A stretch of DNA of 64,000 nt. Origin: Marinicella marina (lineage in GTDB: Bacteria > Pseudomonadota > Gammaproteobacteria > Xanthomonadales > Marinicellaceae). The first letter of the stretch is position 1. Each line of letters begins with the position of its first letter. Where the stretch lies: contig NZ_JASJNC010000001.1 in assembly GCF_030065545.1 (NCBI RefSeq), forward strand, positions 520,248 through 584,247. The letters run 5' to 3'. A program made the position numbers and the translations under genes. The notes under the pieces are model-generated. The model was given only the letters and a program-made list of their open reading frames with translations, was not told where the DNA came from and did not search any database. Positions 45,397 through 54,799 of the stretch are shown here, one piece after another.

Positions 45397-46992
45397 ATGT
45401 TAAATTACCAATCAGAAGTGAATTCAGCCGACGGAGTGATTAAAGAGAACCAATCACCATGGTCTTCCATTAACCCCGAATTCGTGGCTCGAATGAAGTT
45501 GCAAAATCGTTTTAAAACCGGTTTGGACATAGCCAAATACACGGCAAAAATCATGCGCAAGGACATGCAAGATTACGACCTTGATTCATCAAATTACACC
45601 CAGTCTTTGGGTTGCTGGCATGGCTTCATCGGTCAACAAAAAATGATCGCCGTAAAAAAACACCACGGCACCACAGCCAAACGATATTTGTACCTTTCTG
45701 GTTGGATGATTGCTGCCCTGCGATCTGAGTTTGGACCTTTGCCTGATCAGTCCATGCATGAGAAAACCAGTGTACCTGCATTGATCAAAGAGTTGTATGA
45801 CTTTTTGAAACAAGCCGATGCCCGTGAATTGCGTCATTTATTCAAAGCCCTGGATGATGCCAAGGCGGCCGGTGATGAAGTCAAAGCACAGCGCGCTCAG
45901 GAAGCCATTGATAATTTCCAAACCCACGTGGTACCCATCATTGCTGACATTGATGCGGGTTTTGGTAACGAAGAGGCCACGTACTTGTTGGCCAAGAAGA
46001 TGATTGAAGCAGGCGCCTGTGCCATTCAAATCGAAAACCAAGTGTCTGATGAAAAACAATGTGGTCACCAAGACGGCAAAGTCACAGTGCCACACGCTGA
46101 CTTCTTGGCAAAAATCCGCGCCGTGCGTTACGCCTTTTTAGAATTGGGTGTGGATGATGGTGTGATTGTTGCCAGAACCGACTCGTTGGGTGCTGGTTTG
46201 ACCAAACAAATCGCGGTGACCAATGAACCAGGTGATTTAGGCGATCAGTACAATGCTTTTTTGGATTGTGAAGACATTTCCTTGGAAGACCTGAACAACG
46301 GTGATGTGGTGATCAAACAAGAGGGTAAATTATTGAAGCCCAAACGTTTGCCCAGTGGTTTGTTCCAATTCAAAAAAGGCACCGGAGAAGACCGCTGTGT
46401 GTTAGACAGTATCACCAGTTTAGAAAACGGTGCTGACTTGCTGTGGATTGAGACATCAACGCCACATGTGGGCCAAATTGGCGGCATGGTAAAACGCATC
46501 CGTGAAGCGGTGCCCAATGCCAAATTAGTCTATAACAACTCGCCATCGTTTAACTGGACATTGAACTTCCGCCAACAAGCCTATGACTTGATGGTTGAAG
46601 CCGGCGATGATGTTTCAGCATACGACCGCGATGGCTTGATGGACAGCCAATACGATGAAACTGAATTGGGTCAGAAAGCCGACCAAATGATTCAGTCTTT
46701 CCAAAAAGACGCTGCACAACAAGCGGGTGTGTTCCACCATTTGATCACATTGCCTACTTACCACACCGCTGCATTGTCAACCGATCAGCTGGCCAAGGGC
46801 TACTATGGAGAAGCGGGCATGTTGGCCTATGTGCAAGGTGTTCAAAGAAAAGAAATCAGAGAAAAATTGGCTTGTGTTAAACACCAAGACATGGCCGGTT
46901 CAAACATCGGTGATGACCACAAAGAATATTTTTCTGGCGATGCTGCTTTGAAAGCTTCAGGTGAAGACAACACCATGAATCAGTTTGATTGA
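45397..46992 (+). CDS. aceA: Isocitrate lyase (long form)
   Basis: 531 residues, matching the long isocitrate lyase of Pseudomonas-type bacteria. The active-site K-x-C-G-H motif is in SDEKQCGHQDGK (near residue 226), with IEAGACAIQIENQ before it and VIVARTDSLGAGL after it. LLWIETSTPH and LVYNNSPSFNW are typical lyase C-terminal segments. It splits isocitrate to glyoxylate and succinate for growth on acetate or fatty acids. A strong terminator follows at 47018. Confidence 0.96.
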   Translation: MLNYQSEVNSADGVIKENQSPWSSINPEFVARMKLQNRFKTGLDIAKYTAKIMRKDMQDYDLDSSNYTQSLGCWHGFIGQQKMIAVKKHHGTTAKRYLYLSGWMIAALRSEFGPLPDQSMHEKTSVPALIKELYDFLKQADARELRHLFKALDDAKAAGDEVKAQRAQEAIDNFQTHVVPIIADIDAGFGNEEATYLLAKKMIEAGACAIQIENQVSDEKQCGHQDGKVTVPHADFLAKIRAVRYAFLELGVDDGVIVARTDSLGAGLTKQIAVTNEPGDLGDQYNAFLDCEDISLEDLNNGDVVIKQEGKLLKPKRLPSGLFQFKKGTGEDRCVLDSITSLENGADLLWIETSTPHVGQIGGMVKRIREAVPNAKLVYNNSPSFNWTLNFRQQAYDLMVEAGDDVSAYDRDGLMDSQYDETELGQKADQMIQSFQKDAAQQAGVFHHLITLPTYHTAALSTDQLAKGYYGEAGMLAYVQGVQRKEIREKLACVKHQDMAGSNIGDDHKEYFSGDAALKASGEDNTMNQFD

Positions 46993-47017
46993 TTTGATTT
47001 AACGCCAAGTAACATCG

Positions 47018-47047
47018 AAAAGCCTCACTTATGTGGGGCTTTTTTTT
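47018..47047 (+). terminator. Intrinsic terminator after isocitrate lyase
   Basis: AAAAGCC-t-CAC, loop TTAT, GTG-g-GGCTTTT and a T run to 47047; the mismatch is a T-G wobble. Confidence 0.85.
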
Positions 47048-47083
47048 GCGCTGTTGTTTCTGCCTTTGGTTATAATCATATTT

Positions 47084-47110
47084 ATGTTATTTGATTCAAC
47101 ACGACTTTGA
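47084..47110 (+). other. Candidate leader mini-ORF upstream of the Ser/Thr kinase
   Basis: An ATG opens an 8-codon frame (MLFDSTRL) whose TGA stop overlaps the TTG start of the kinase in the four bases TTGA (47107-47110). A TATAAT lies just upstream at 47071-47076. The pattern suggests translational coupling, because the kinase has no ATG and no clear ribosome-binding site of its own. Confidence 0.35.
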
Positions 47111-50034
47111 GTCGTCGAAAAGACACCACTGAGTTACTCAAACAGGCCTTGGACCTGGATACCGAAGCACGCACTGAATTCTTACAACAACTGGATGACA
47201 GCCAAGTCAGAAGCCAACTAGAAACCCTGCTGGGTGATGAACAACAATTAACTGCCTTCCTCAAGCAAAACAAACCAGCGGTTTCTGATGACCACATCAA
47301 GCCGGGTACCATGATCAAGCGCATCCGCATAGAAAAACTGTTGGGCGAGGGCGGTATGGGCTCGGTTTACTTGGGTTTTGACGAGAAACTGGAACGGCAG
47401 GTTGCGGTCAAAGCGATTCGCGCTGAACACCTCAAAAGCCCAGCCACTCATCAACGGTTTGTGCGTGAAGCACAGATCATGTCAAAGATCAATCACCCGT
47501 CTATTTGTCAGCTCTATGATTATGTTGAAGATGATCTGGGAGACTTTCTGGTGATGGAGTTCATTGATGGTGAGCCCTTGTACAAAACGCCCTTGGATGA
47601 AGCACAAAAATTGGCCGTATTGGCAGCTTTAGCTGGTGCCCTTGAAGTGGCCCATGAACACGGTATTGTGCACCGAGATTTGAAGCCAGACAACATCATG
47701 ATCACGCGCAGTGGCCAGGTTAAGGTGTTGGATTTTGGTATTGCACAATCACTGACCAGTCACCCGATTGAGGCTGCGGGCACTGCATCAAAACAAAACG
47801 CAGGTCTGACCCAACATGGTTCCTTGGTGGGTACCATTCGCTACATGAGTCCGGAACAAGCCATGGGCAAAAGCATAGATACTGCCAGTGACATTTATGC
47901 CATGGGAATCATTGCGCAAGAAATTTTTGCCCACCAAGCGGCTTATGAAGTTTTGGAAACTGAGCAGTTGTTGTGGGATGTGCAACAAGGCAAACGCCAA
48001 GTCATGACCGGTGTGGCTGAACCGGTGGTTGATTTGGTTGCATTAATGACTCAAATTGATGCCGACAAAAGGCCCACAGCCACTGATGTGCTCAAGCGCA
48101 TTGGTGAAATACAAATGGCCCCAGAGATCAGGCAAAAGCGCCGCCTCAAAATGGCTGCCGTGGCGCTGGCATGTGTGTTTTTGTTGGTGCTGATCTGGCA
48201 ATGGCTGGCAATGGGCAACCAAGCCAACCGCAACGAATTAATCAAATCTTATGAGAACCAAATTGATGATTTGGTTAATCAAAGTGAACAAATATATGTT
48301 CTACCGATTCATTCAGTCAGCGAAGAGATAAACCAAATTCTGGCCCAAGGCGAGGCGCTGTATGCCACCATTGAGGCAGAAGATGGCCTCAACGCGGTGG
48401 ATAAATTGCGCCTACAAGGCATCATCATGTTGAAAGCTGAGTATTTTGATGAAGCCATTGAATTGTTGGAGCAAGGACAAGCGGAAGCGCATTTATTGGC
48501 CGACGCTTGGATTGGCAGTTACATTGATCAAGCGATTGAATATTCTGATCAGCACGGTTTTGATTTAGCCATGAGCGATCAAGCGTTTCGGCAAAAATAC
48601 CTTGAACCTGCGCTAGAGTACATCAAAATAACACAACAACAATCAGGTCCAAAACCACTTTATCAGGCTTTTGTGATGTCACAAAATGAATCATTGGAAA
48701 CGGCCCTGTCAGCAGTTGATGAGATATTAAGTAACGAACGTTGGAACAAAGATGCGGTGAAATTAAAGGCCCTGATTTTATCAGCCATGATGCAGTCAGC
48801 GCGACAAAACGGCCAGTGGGAAAAGGCGCAAAAATTCGGTGTTATGACCGCAGAGACTTATCAGCTATCGGCACAGATGGCCAGAAGTTATCCGCCCACT
48901 TACCAAAGCCTTTGTTATCAGCAGTTGAATTTGATGGCAGATGCGGTTCAGCGAACAGGCGATGGGGTTTTGAATTTCGCTGAAGAGGCCAAACAGGCTT
49001 GTGAAAATGCCTTGATTACCATTCCATCTGATCCGTACCCCAAACACTTGTTGGCCAGAATTCATATGCTGCTGGCTCAGTGGCAATTAAGCCAGGGTTT
49101 AGATGCCACTGATAGCCTCAAAACAGCTGCACAATGGAATGAGCAAACCAACAACCTGAATAATGTATATGACTTCAATTGGAACCAAGCATTGTTGTTG
49201 GTGATTGAAAGTAAACATTTGGCGCTGTCTGGCCAAGACGGTCGACAACAAGTCAATGCTGCCGTGGCAATTCTGGAAAAATTGATGTTGGTTGAAAGTG
49301 CTTATAAACCTTATTTGATTGGTGATGCCTTGTATGCTATGGCGCAACAAGCACAACTAAAAATTGCTCATGGAGCGGATGTGACGGCTTTGTTTGATTG
49401 GGCGCAACGGATTTATGATGAGGCCAAATTAACCCAAGACTTGTTGGTCAGTGAACAGTGGGGCTTGGTCACCAACATGGCAGAAATTCATTGGATGCGG
49501 TTGTTATTGGCTGATTTAAAGCAACAAGATATCTTGCCATTGGGTGAACAGTTGCTGGCTTTTTTAAAACCTGCTGACAATGTCATCAAAAATGAGCCAC
49601 ACCAATTGATGAAGCTGGCCAATACCCACGCCATGCTGGCAGAGCACTTACACCAAAATCGTCAGCCGATAGCCGACCACTTACTCAAAGCGCAAGAAAA
49701 CATCCAACAAGCCATGGCTATCAACGCCAACAGTTACCCTATTTTAGTCAGTCACGCCAACATCACTTCCATCAGCGCCGCCATCACTGACCAAAACTTT
49801 GAGCAAGCCAATTTACTGTTCAGAGACTTGGCAGAAGCCATCGAAAACAACCCTTATGGTTTATTGGCACTGGCTGGTCATAACTTGCGCGTAGCACAAA
49901 GTGAGGTGTCTGCTGAACAGCAGAAAATCGCCAGAGAGCAGGGTTTGATTTATATCAGAAGAGCCTTGGAAATCGATCAAGACAACCGCTTTTTTACAGT
50001 CGTTGAGTCGGCTTTATTGGCATTGGTTAGGTAG
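47107..50034 (+). CDS. Ser/Thr protein kinase with TM segment and TPR-like exterior
   Basis: 975 residues. Residues 1-65 form a short helical domain of the kind that precedes many PknB-like kinases of this group. The kinase is intact: G-loop LGEGGMGSVY (about 79-88), Lys102 in VAVKAI, His188-R-D-L-K-P-D-N, D-F-G at 209, and TIRYMSPEQ. A TM helix (MAAVALACVFLLVLIWQWLAM, about 349-369) puts the remaining 600 residues outside the cytoplasm; they are helical and TPR-like. A TTG start is used because a TGA closes the frame four codons upstream. The autotransporter-like gene follows by 93 bases. Confidence 0.9.
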   Translation: MSRRKDTTELLKQALDLDTEARTEFLQQLDDSQVRSQLETLLGDEQQLTAFLKQNKPAVSDDHIKPGTMIKRIRIEKLLGEGGMGSVYLGFDEKLERQVAVKAIRAEHLKSPATHQRFVREAQIMSKINHPSICQLYDYVEDDLGDFLVMEFIDGEPLYKTPLDEAQKLAVLAALAGALEVAHEHGIVHRDLKPDNIMITRSGQVKVLDFGIAQSLTSHPIEAAGTASKQNAGLTQHGSLVGTIRYMSPEQAMGKSIDTASDIYAMGIIAQEIFAHQAAYEVLETEQLLWDVQQGKRQVMTGVAEPVVDLVALMTQIDADKRPTATDVLKRIGEIQMAPEIRQKRRLKMAAVALACVFLLVLIWQWLAMGNQANRNELIKSYENQIDDLVNQSEQIYVLPIHSVSEEINQILAQGEALYATIEAEDGLNAVDKLRLQGIIMLKAEYFDEAIELLEQGQAEAHLLADAWIGSYIDQAIEYSDQHGFDLAMSDQAFRQKYLEPALEYIKITQQQSGPKPLYQAFVMSQNESLETALSAVDEILSNERWNKDAVKLKALILSAMMQSARQNGQWEKAQKFGVMTAETYQLSAQMARSYPPTYQSLCYQQLNLMADAVQRTGDGVLNFAEEAKQACENALITIPSDPYPKHLLARIHMLLAQWQLSQGLDATDSLKTAAQWNEQTNNLNNVYDFNWNQALLLVIESKHLALSGQDGRQQVNAAVAILEKLMLVESAYKPYLIGDALYAMAQQAQLKIAHGADVTALFDWAQRIYDEAKLTQDLLVSEQWGLVTNMAEIHWMRLLLADLKQQDILPLGEQLLAFLKPADNVIKNEPHQLMKLANTHAMLAEHLHQNRQPIADHLLKAQENIQQAMAINANSYPILVSHANITSISAAITDQNFEQANLLFRDLAEAIENNPYGLLALAGHNLRVAQSEVSAEQQKIAREQGLIYIRRALEIDQDNRFFTVVESALLALVR

Positions 50035-50127
50035 CACTTGGCTCATGTGCCGGTCATTAAATTGTCGTTGGTATGAATTGACAATTGGCTTGCTTGGCAT
50101 AACAATAAAAAGAAAAAGGGACAGAAG

Positions 50128-51834
50128 ATGAGAAAGCATTGTTGGTTGTTTTTATTACTGAGCGCCACTGGGCTGATGGCACAGGAGGCGGATGTAGGTG
50201 TTGATGTCAGGCTATTTCAAGCCAGAGTAATCACCGGTGATTTAGCCAAAATGGAAATCACAGTTCGCAACGCCGGGCCCGACATTGCGCAGGGTGTGAA
50301 GTTGCGAATGGAAGTGGCTCAGGGTTTGTTCTCAGATATTGCTACCACTGCATCTGGCCCATGCGAGGTCAATGTTGAGGCCGGTTTGATTGTTTGCCAA
50401 AACATCGGTGATTTTGCAGCTGGTTCACAAAAAATCATCTTGCTGCGGGTGCAGCTGGAACAACAAGAACAACCCGATAACCTCATCATTAACTCAGAAG
50501 TCAGTTCCAACGCCAACGATCCCAACCCAAGCAACAACACCGCCACTGCCGTGTTCCAAGTACAACCTTTACCGACCATTGATAATTATGCTTTGGGCAT
50601 GCTGACTAACATGCCTGAGAACCGCAAAAAACGTTTTGAGCGCGCTGCCAGGGTGCTGGGCGCATACTGTTCGGGTGACAACTTACACAATGGCTTGGAT
50701 GGCTTGTGTGATGACTTATTGCAGCAAGCAGAACTGGGTGATTTTGAAACCATCACTCGGGTATTGAGCTGGATGCGACCCCGCAACGTGGTACACCAAG
50801 CCAGAAACTCAACCAAGCTGGTGGCATCACAACTCAGTAACATAGGCCAACGCATGGCGCAATTGCGCAGTGGCATCAGTGGTTTTTCAGTGGCAGATTT
50901 GAGCTTGAGTAATGGCAGCCAGTCTTTACCAGTATCGATGCTCGGTTACCAAGGTGATGATGCGGCCGCAGCCAGTTTTGTATCGCCATGGGGCTTTTTC
51001 ATCAACGGCAACATCGCTGCAGGTGATTACCAATACGCTGATGAAATCAACGATGGATTTGATTTTGATTCAGACAGTTTAACCGTGGGTGTTGATTACC
51101 GATTTTCTAACCGCGTGGTCATCGGCAGCGCGCTGGGTTATAACCAAATGAAGTCCAATACCGGTTCTGGTGTGGCCATGGAGTCAGAGGGTTTGAGTTT
51201 GAATGTATTCGGTTTGTTCACTCCGACCGATAACATATATGTCGATACCAGACTGAGTTATGCTCGCCCGGATATCAAACAAACCAGGAATGAATTCTTT
51301 GAATTGATTGATGCCATTGTCGACATCGAAGCCATTGGTCGCACCCAATCTGAACAATTCACTGCAGCCATCAGTGCTGGTTACGGCTTTAATTTCGGTG
51401 CCTGGCAATTCTCACCTTATTTGGGAATTGAGTACGTGGATAATCAGCTGGATCAGTTCACTGAGTCTGGCGCGCGCGGGTTTAACATTTTTTATGCCGA
51501 ACAAGACTTTGAGTCGACCAAATACAACCTGGGTTTTAACTTGTCCCGAGCCATCAGCACCCGCAATGGCGTGGTTTCACCACAGGTCAGTTGGCAGTAC
51601 AACCGCGAAGACCAGGACGGTGGCATCATGGCCATGCGTTTGATTGGCATGCCAGTGGATGAACTGTTCAATGTCGAGACAAACTTCACCGAAAACACCT
51701 CCAGCCAAGCCAGCATCGGGCTGACCTGGGTCACCGCCAATGGCAAGATGTTTTACCTGCGCTACCAACAGATTTTTGGCTTAAGGAACTTCGATCAGTA
51801 TGCCATCAGCCTCGGTGCGCGCTTTGAGTTTTAA
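50128..51834 (+). CDS. DUF11-like plus autotransporter beta-barrel outer membrane protein
   Basis: 568 residues. The signal peptide MRKHCWLFLLLSATGLMAQ leads to a DUF11-like Ig domain (residues about 20-145, MEITVRNAGPDIAQGVKLRMEV...NANDPNPSNNTATAVF). A helical linker with two Cys (LGAYCSGDNLHNGLDGLCDDLL) follows, then from about residue 285 an autotransporter-type barrel with alternating strands (FFINGNIAAGDY, FDFDSDSLTVGVDYRF) that ends in Phe (SLGARFEF), as outer-membrane insertion requires. The passenger is very short, so it may be a surface adhesin or structural protein. GGGACAGAAG precedes the ATG. Confidence 0.87.
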   Translation: MRKHCWLFLLLSATGLMAQEADVGVDVRLFQARVITGDLAKMEITVRNAGPDIAQGVKLRMEVAQGLFSDIATTASGPCEVNVEAGLIVCQNIGDFAAGSQKIILLRVQLEQQEQPDNLIINSEVSSNANDPNPSNNTATAVFQVQPLPTIDNYALGMLTNMPENRKKRFERAARVLGAYCSGDNLHNGLDGLCDDLLQQAELGDFETITRVLSWMRPRNVVHQARNSTKLVASQLSNIGQRMAQLRSGISGFSVADLSLSNGSQSLPVSMLGYQGDDAAAASFVSPWGFFINGNIAAGDYQYADEINDGFDFDSDSLTVGVDYRFSNRVVIGSALGYNQMKSNTGSGVAMESEGLSLNVFGLFTPTDNIYVDTRLSYARPDIKQTRNEFFELIDAIVDIEAIGRTQSEQFTAAISAGYGFNFGAWQFSPYLGIEYVDNQLDQFTESGARGFNIFYAEQDFESTKYNLGFNLSRAISTRNGVVSPQVSWQYNREDQDGGIMAMRLIGMPVDELFNVETNFTENTSSQASIGLTWVTANGKMFYLRYQQIFGLRNFDQYAISLGARFEF

Positions 51835-51877
51835 ACGGCAGCAGTGATTTCAGAACAGCCGCCTTATCAACGAGCTG

Positions 51878-54451
51878 TTACACAGAGTTTCTGCTGGCAT
51901 TGATGTTGCCGTAGAGTGAGCGAATGACCAGTTTTTCATACACTTTGATTAGGTCCTCATCTCCACCGGATGCTTGCAGCTGATTGATTTTTTGTAAACT
52001 AAATTGTTGGATGGTTAACAACGGCAAAACAATCGATTCACGGGTTTGAATGGATTGTTTGCGCACCGGACTGTCGGCCAGTAAAGTCTCTACTTGAGCC
52101 ACTTTTTTGATGCCAGATTCAGTGCTGGTGAACTCCTGAAAAATTTGTAGCCAGAAGGCACCAAATTCCTCATCTTCTTGCAGATAGGCGGTCAACGGCA
52201 TAAAAGATTTACAGATTGACATCATGCTGTTATCGACCAAAGCCTTGAAGTAACCCGAGTGGGCATACAGTTTTTGTAGTTCAGCCAAGCGGCCAGCGGC
52301 CAGCATCTTATTCAATGCCTCGCCCATGCCGTAATAGCCCAAGACATTTTGTTTCAGTTGACTCCAAGCACCAACAAAAGGGATGGCCCGTAAATCCTCA
52401 AATACCAGGCCTTCGCCTTTTGATCGTTTGGTTGGTCTTGAGCCAACGTTGGTCTGTCCGTAGTATTTCAAGGTACTGATTTTTTCCAAATAAGGCACAA
52501 ACTTGGGGTGTTGTTTGAATGCGGTGTAGTGGGTCAGTGAGACATCAGCCAGTTCTTGTAACAGTGCTTTGCTGTCATCATCCCAGCCTTGGTTGTGGTC
52601 TTTGATGTGACTCGATAAGCCGGCGCTGAGTAACTGTTCCAGGTTATATTGTGCGGAGTCTTGGTTACCAAAATTGGCTGAAATGGTTTGGCCCTGAATG
52701 GTTAATTGGGTTGCATGGTTGGCGATGTCATTGCTTTGTGAAGCATAGAACTTATGGGTTTCACCACCTCCACGTGCTGGTGGGCCACCGCGACCATCAA
52801 AGAAAATAACTTTGATGTCGTGTGCATCGGCGATGACTGATAACGCTTCTTTGGCTTGAACGATGGCCCAATTGGCCGCCAAGTAGCCACCGTCTTTGGT
52901 GCCATCAGAAAAACCCAGCATGATGGTTTGTTGCATGCCGCGTTGTTGCAGATGGGCGTGGTATGTCTCATCTTCGAACAACTGCTGCATCACTTGGGGC
53001 GCTGCCATCAGATCATCAATGGTTTCAAACAACGGCACCACATCGACTTTGGTCTGGTCTTTGCGCCAGCCTGCCAGGGTGAAAAACGCCAAAACCTCAT
53101 GCACATTCAAAGCGCTTTGACAGTTACTGATGATATAGCGGTTGGCACCAGCCTCACCATTGAGCTGTTGAATGGTTTGAATTTCCTTGACGCATGACAA
53201 AGTGTCTTTGGCCAGCGCAGAATCCAAGCTTTCAAATTCAATGGCAAGGTTTATATTTTTTAACGCCGAAATTTGTTCATTGACCGCCAGTTGATGGTAG
53301 TTTGCACTGAGCGCTTGGGTCTCGGTGGCAACGTCTTGCATCACCTGGTGATGAATCCTAGAGTCTTGTCGCACATCCAGACCCGCAAAATAGAAACCAA
53401 AGGTTTTGACTTGTTGAATCAAAGCCTCGATGGCATCAACAAACAAGCCTTGGTGCTTATCCAATACCTGTTGTCTGATGGCCTCAAGGTCAGCGATCAG
53501 CGACTGTTGGTTGAAAGTGTCAGACTGGCGATTCAAAAAAGCCGCATCGTAGAGTTTGTGTTCAACCGCTTCCAGTAACAGATCGATGCCCGGAAAAGTC
53601 AGGCGTCTTTTAAGATCACGCACATCCTGGTGGTAACATTTTAAGATGCTGCTGCGTAACCGTGCGGCCACATCAAGGGTGGTTTGGGTGTTAACAAAAG
53701 GGTTACCATCGCGGTCGCCACCGGGCCAAAAGCCCAACTCAATGAGGGTGTTATCAGGCAGCGAGTCACCGTTAAAAACATGATCCTTGATGCGCTTCAA
53801 AATGGTTTTGGTGGTGGTATAAAAAACATTTTCTAAATACCAGATGAGACTCAATGCTTCATCAAAGGGGGTTGGTTTTTGTTTGTTAAACAAAGGGGTT
53901 TTGCCCAACTGTTGTAACAGTTGTTCGACAAAAGCAGTGTCGTTTTTGGCAATGGAATCACTTAAATCGGTCATGATGCCTAATACCGGACCCGGGTAGA
54001 ACTGGGTGGGGTGGGCTGTGAGTACCACTCGAACAGCATAAGTTTCCAGTGCCTTTTTTAACTCAGGTTTTTTGTCTTGGTAATCAGCCTGTTTGGCCAG
54101 AAAGGGCACACTGCCTTGGCCGTTTAAATCATGGTTCTCGGTGAAAGCTGATTCTTCGACAGAGTCATACAACACAATTTGTCGTTCTATGTATTGAATA
54201 AAACGAAACAGCACAGAAATCAGTTCATCCTCGTGGGTGATTTGGATGTGTTGTTCTATGAAAGCTGTGAGGATTTGTTGTGGGCTGAGGTTTTTTTCAA
54301 AGCCTTGCACACATGCTTTGGACAACAATGGCAACAACATGCCAGTATGTGTCACTGCATCGAAAGGCAAATTCAGGAATAAGCCGTTATAGATTTGAAA
54401 TTTATTAAGGACCGAATTGCGGTACTTTGCCAATTGGTTTTTGTGCTGCAT
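51878..54451 (-). CDS. ppc: Phosphoenolpyruvate carboxylase
   Basis: About 857 residues from ATG 54451. Landmarks: VRVVLTAHPTQFYPGPV (catalytic His), ELGFWPGGDRDGNPF, GLDVRQDSRIHHQ, MLGFSDGTKDGGYLAANW, VIFFDGRGGPPARGGGETH and NVGSRPTKRSKG. The C-terminus is ASRNSV rather than the common M-R-N-T-G, and the glycine loop reads G-R-G-G-P-P-A-R-G-G instead of G-R-G-G-S-I-G-R-G-G. This is the variant I associate with Bacteroidetes-type enzymes. It fixes bicarbonate onto phosphoenolpyruvate to give oxaloacetate. The longer start at 54508 lacks support. Confidence 0.93.
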   Translation of the reverse strand: MQHKNQLAKYRNSVLNKFQIYNGLFLNLPFDAVTHTGMLLPLLSKACVQGFEKNLSPQQILTAFIEQHIQITHEDELISVLFRFIQYIERQIVLYDSVEESAFTENHDLNGQGSVPFLAKQADYQDKKPELKKALETYAVRVVLTAHPTQFYPGPVLGIMTDLSDSIAKNDTAFVEQLLQQLGKTPLFNKQKPTPFDEALSLIWYLENVFYTTTKTILKRIKDHVFNGDSLPDNTLIELGFWPGGDRDGNPFVNTQTTLDVAARLRSSILKCYHQDVRDLKRRLTFPGIDLLLEAVEHKLYDAAFLNRQSDTFNQQSLIADLEAIRQQVLDKHQGLFVDAIEALIQQVKTFGFYFAGLDVRQDSRIHHQVMQDVATETQALSANYHQLAVNEQISALKNINLAIEFESLDSALAKDTLSCVKEIQTIQQLNGEAGANRYIISNCQSALNVHEVLAFFTLAGWRKDQTKVDVVPLFETIDDLMAAPQVMQQLFEDETYHAHLQQRGMQQTIMLGFSDGTKDGGYLAANWAIVQAKEALSVIADAHDIKVIFFDGRGGPPARGGGETHKFYASQSNDIANHATQLTIQGQTISANFGNQDSAQYNLEQLLSAGLSSHIKDHNQGWDDDSKALLQELADVSLTHYTAFKQHPKFVPYLEKISTLKYYGQTNVGSRPTKRSKGEGLVFEDLRAIPFVGAWSQLKQNVLGYYGMGEALNKMLAAGRLAELQKLYAHSGYFKALVDNSMMSICKSFMPLTAYLQEDEEFGAFWLQIFQEFTSTESGIKKVAQVETLLADSPVRKQSIQTRESIVLPLLTIQQFSLQKINQLQASGGDEDLIKVYEKLVIRSLYGNINASRNSV

Positions 54452-54799
54452 GAAGGTTTTGCACCAAGTCAAAATTAATATTTTACGCTGAGAGTATATG
54501 GACTGCAATGAGACCTTGTAACAGGGAAATCTGAGGGTTGTTTCAATTCAAGGCTTGGCAGGGGGATAACAAATAAGCGCCCAATGCAGTTCAAAACTGA
54601 ACTTCTCAGTGTGGGTAAGAAGCCGCAGTCAAACTTGCATTGGACGTAAAACATATTAATTAAGCCACAGTGAATATTATGTCAACAGTAGGAAATGACT
54701 CAAATTTAGGTATAGAAACGCACTAAAAAGGACTTTTGGCACTATTTTTACAGCAGCATCCTTAAAATAATGACCCTAATTTTTATACTGAGAACAACC
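54452..54799. other. Intergenic region between ppc and the M3 peptidase gene
   Basis: About 350 bases with divergent genes on both sides. Besides promoter sequences it holds the nested inverted repeats listed at 54581-54643. No reading frame is supported. Confidence 0.5.
54581..54643. ncRNA. Candidate structured RNA or cis-element with a closing stem and two hairpins
   Basis: CCAATGCA (54581) pairs with TGCATTGG (54636). Inside lie AGTTCA-AAAC-TGAACT and a second small stem TTCT...AGAA. A perfect closing stem round internal hairpins suggests a folded leader or a mobile miniature repeat. Confidence 0.35.

Noticed and set aside
51854..51879. AACAGC / GCTGTT hairpin as a terminator between the autotransporter and ppc genes
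   Set aside because: Only six base pairs with a 14-base loop and no T run.
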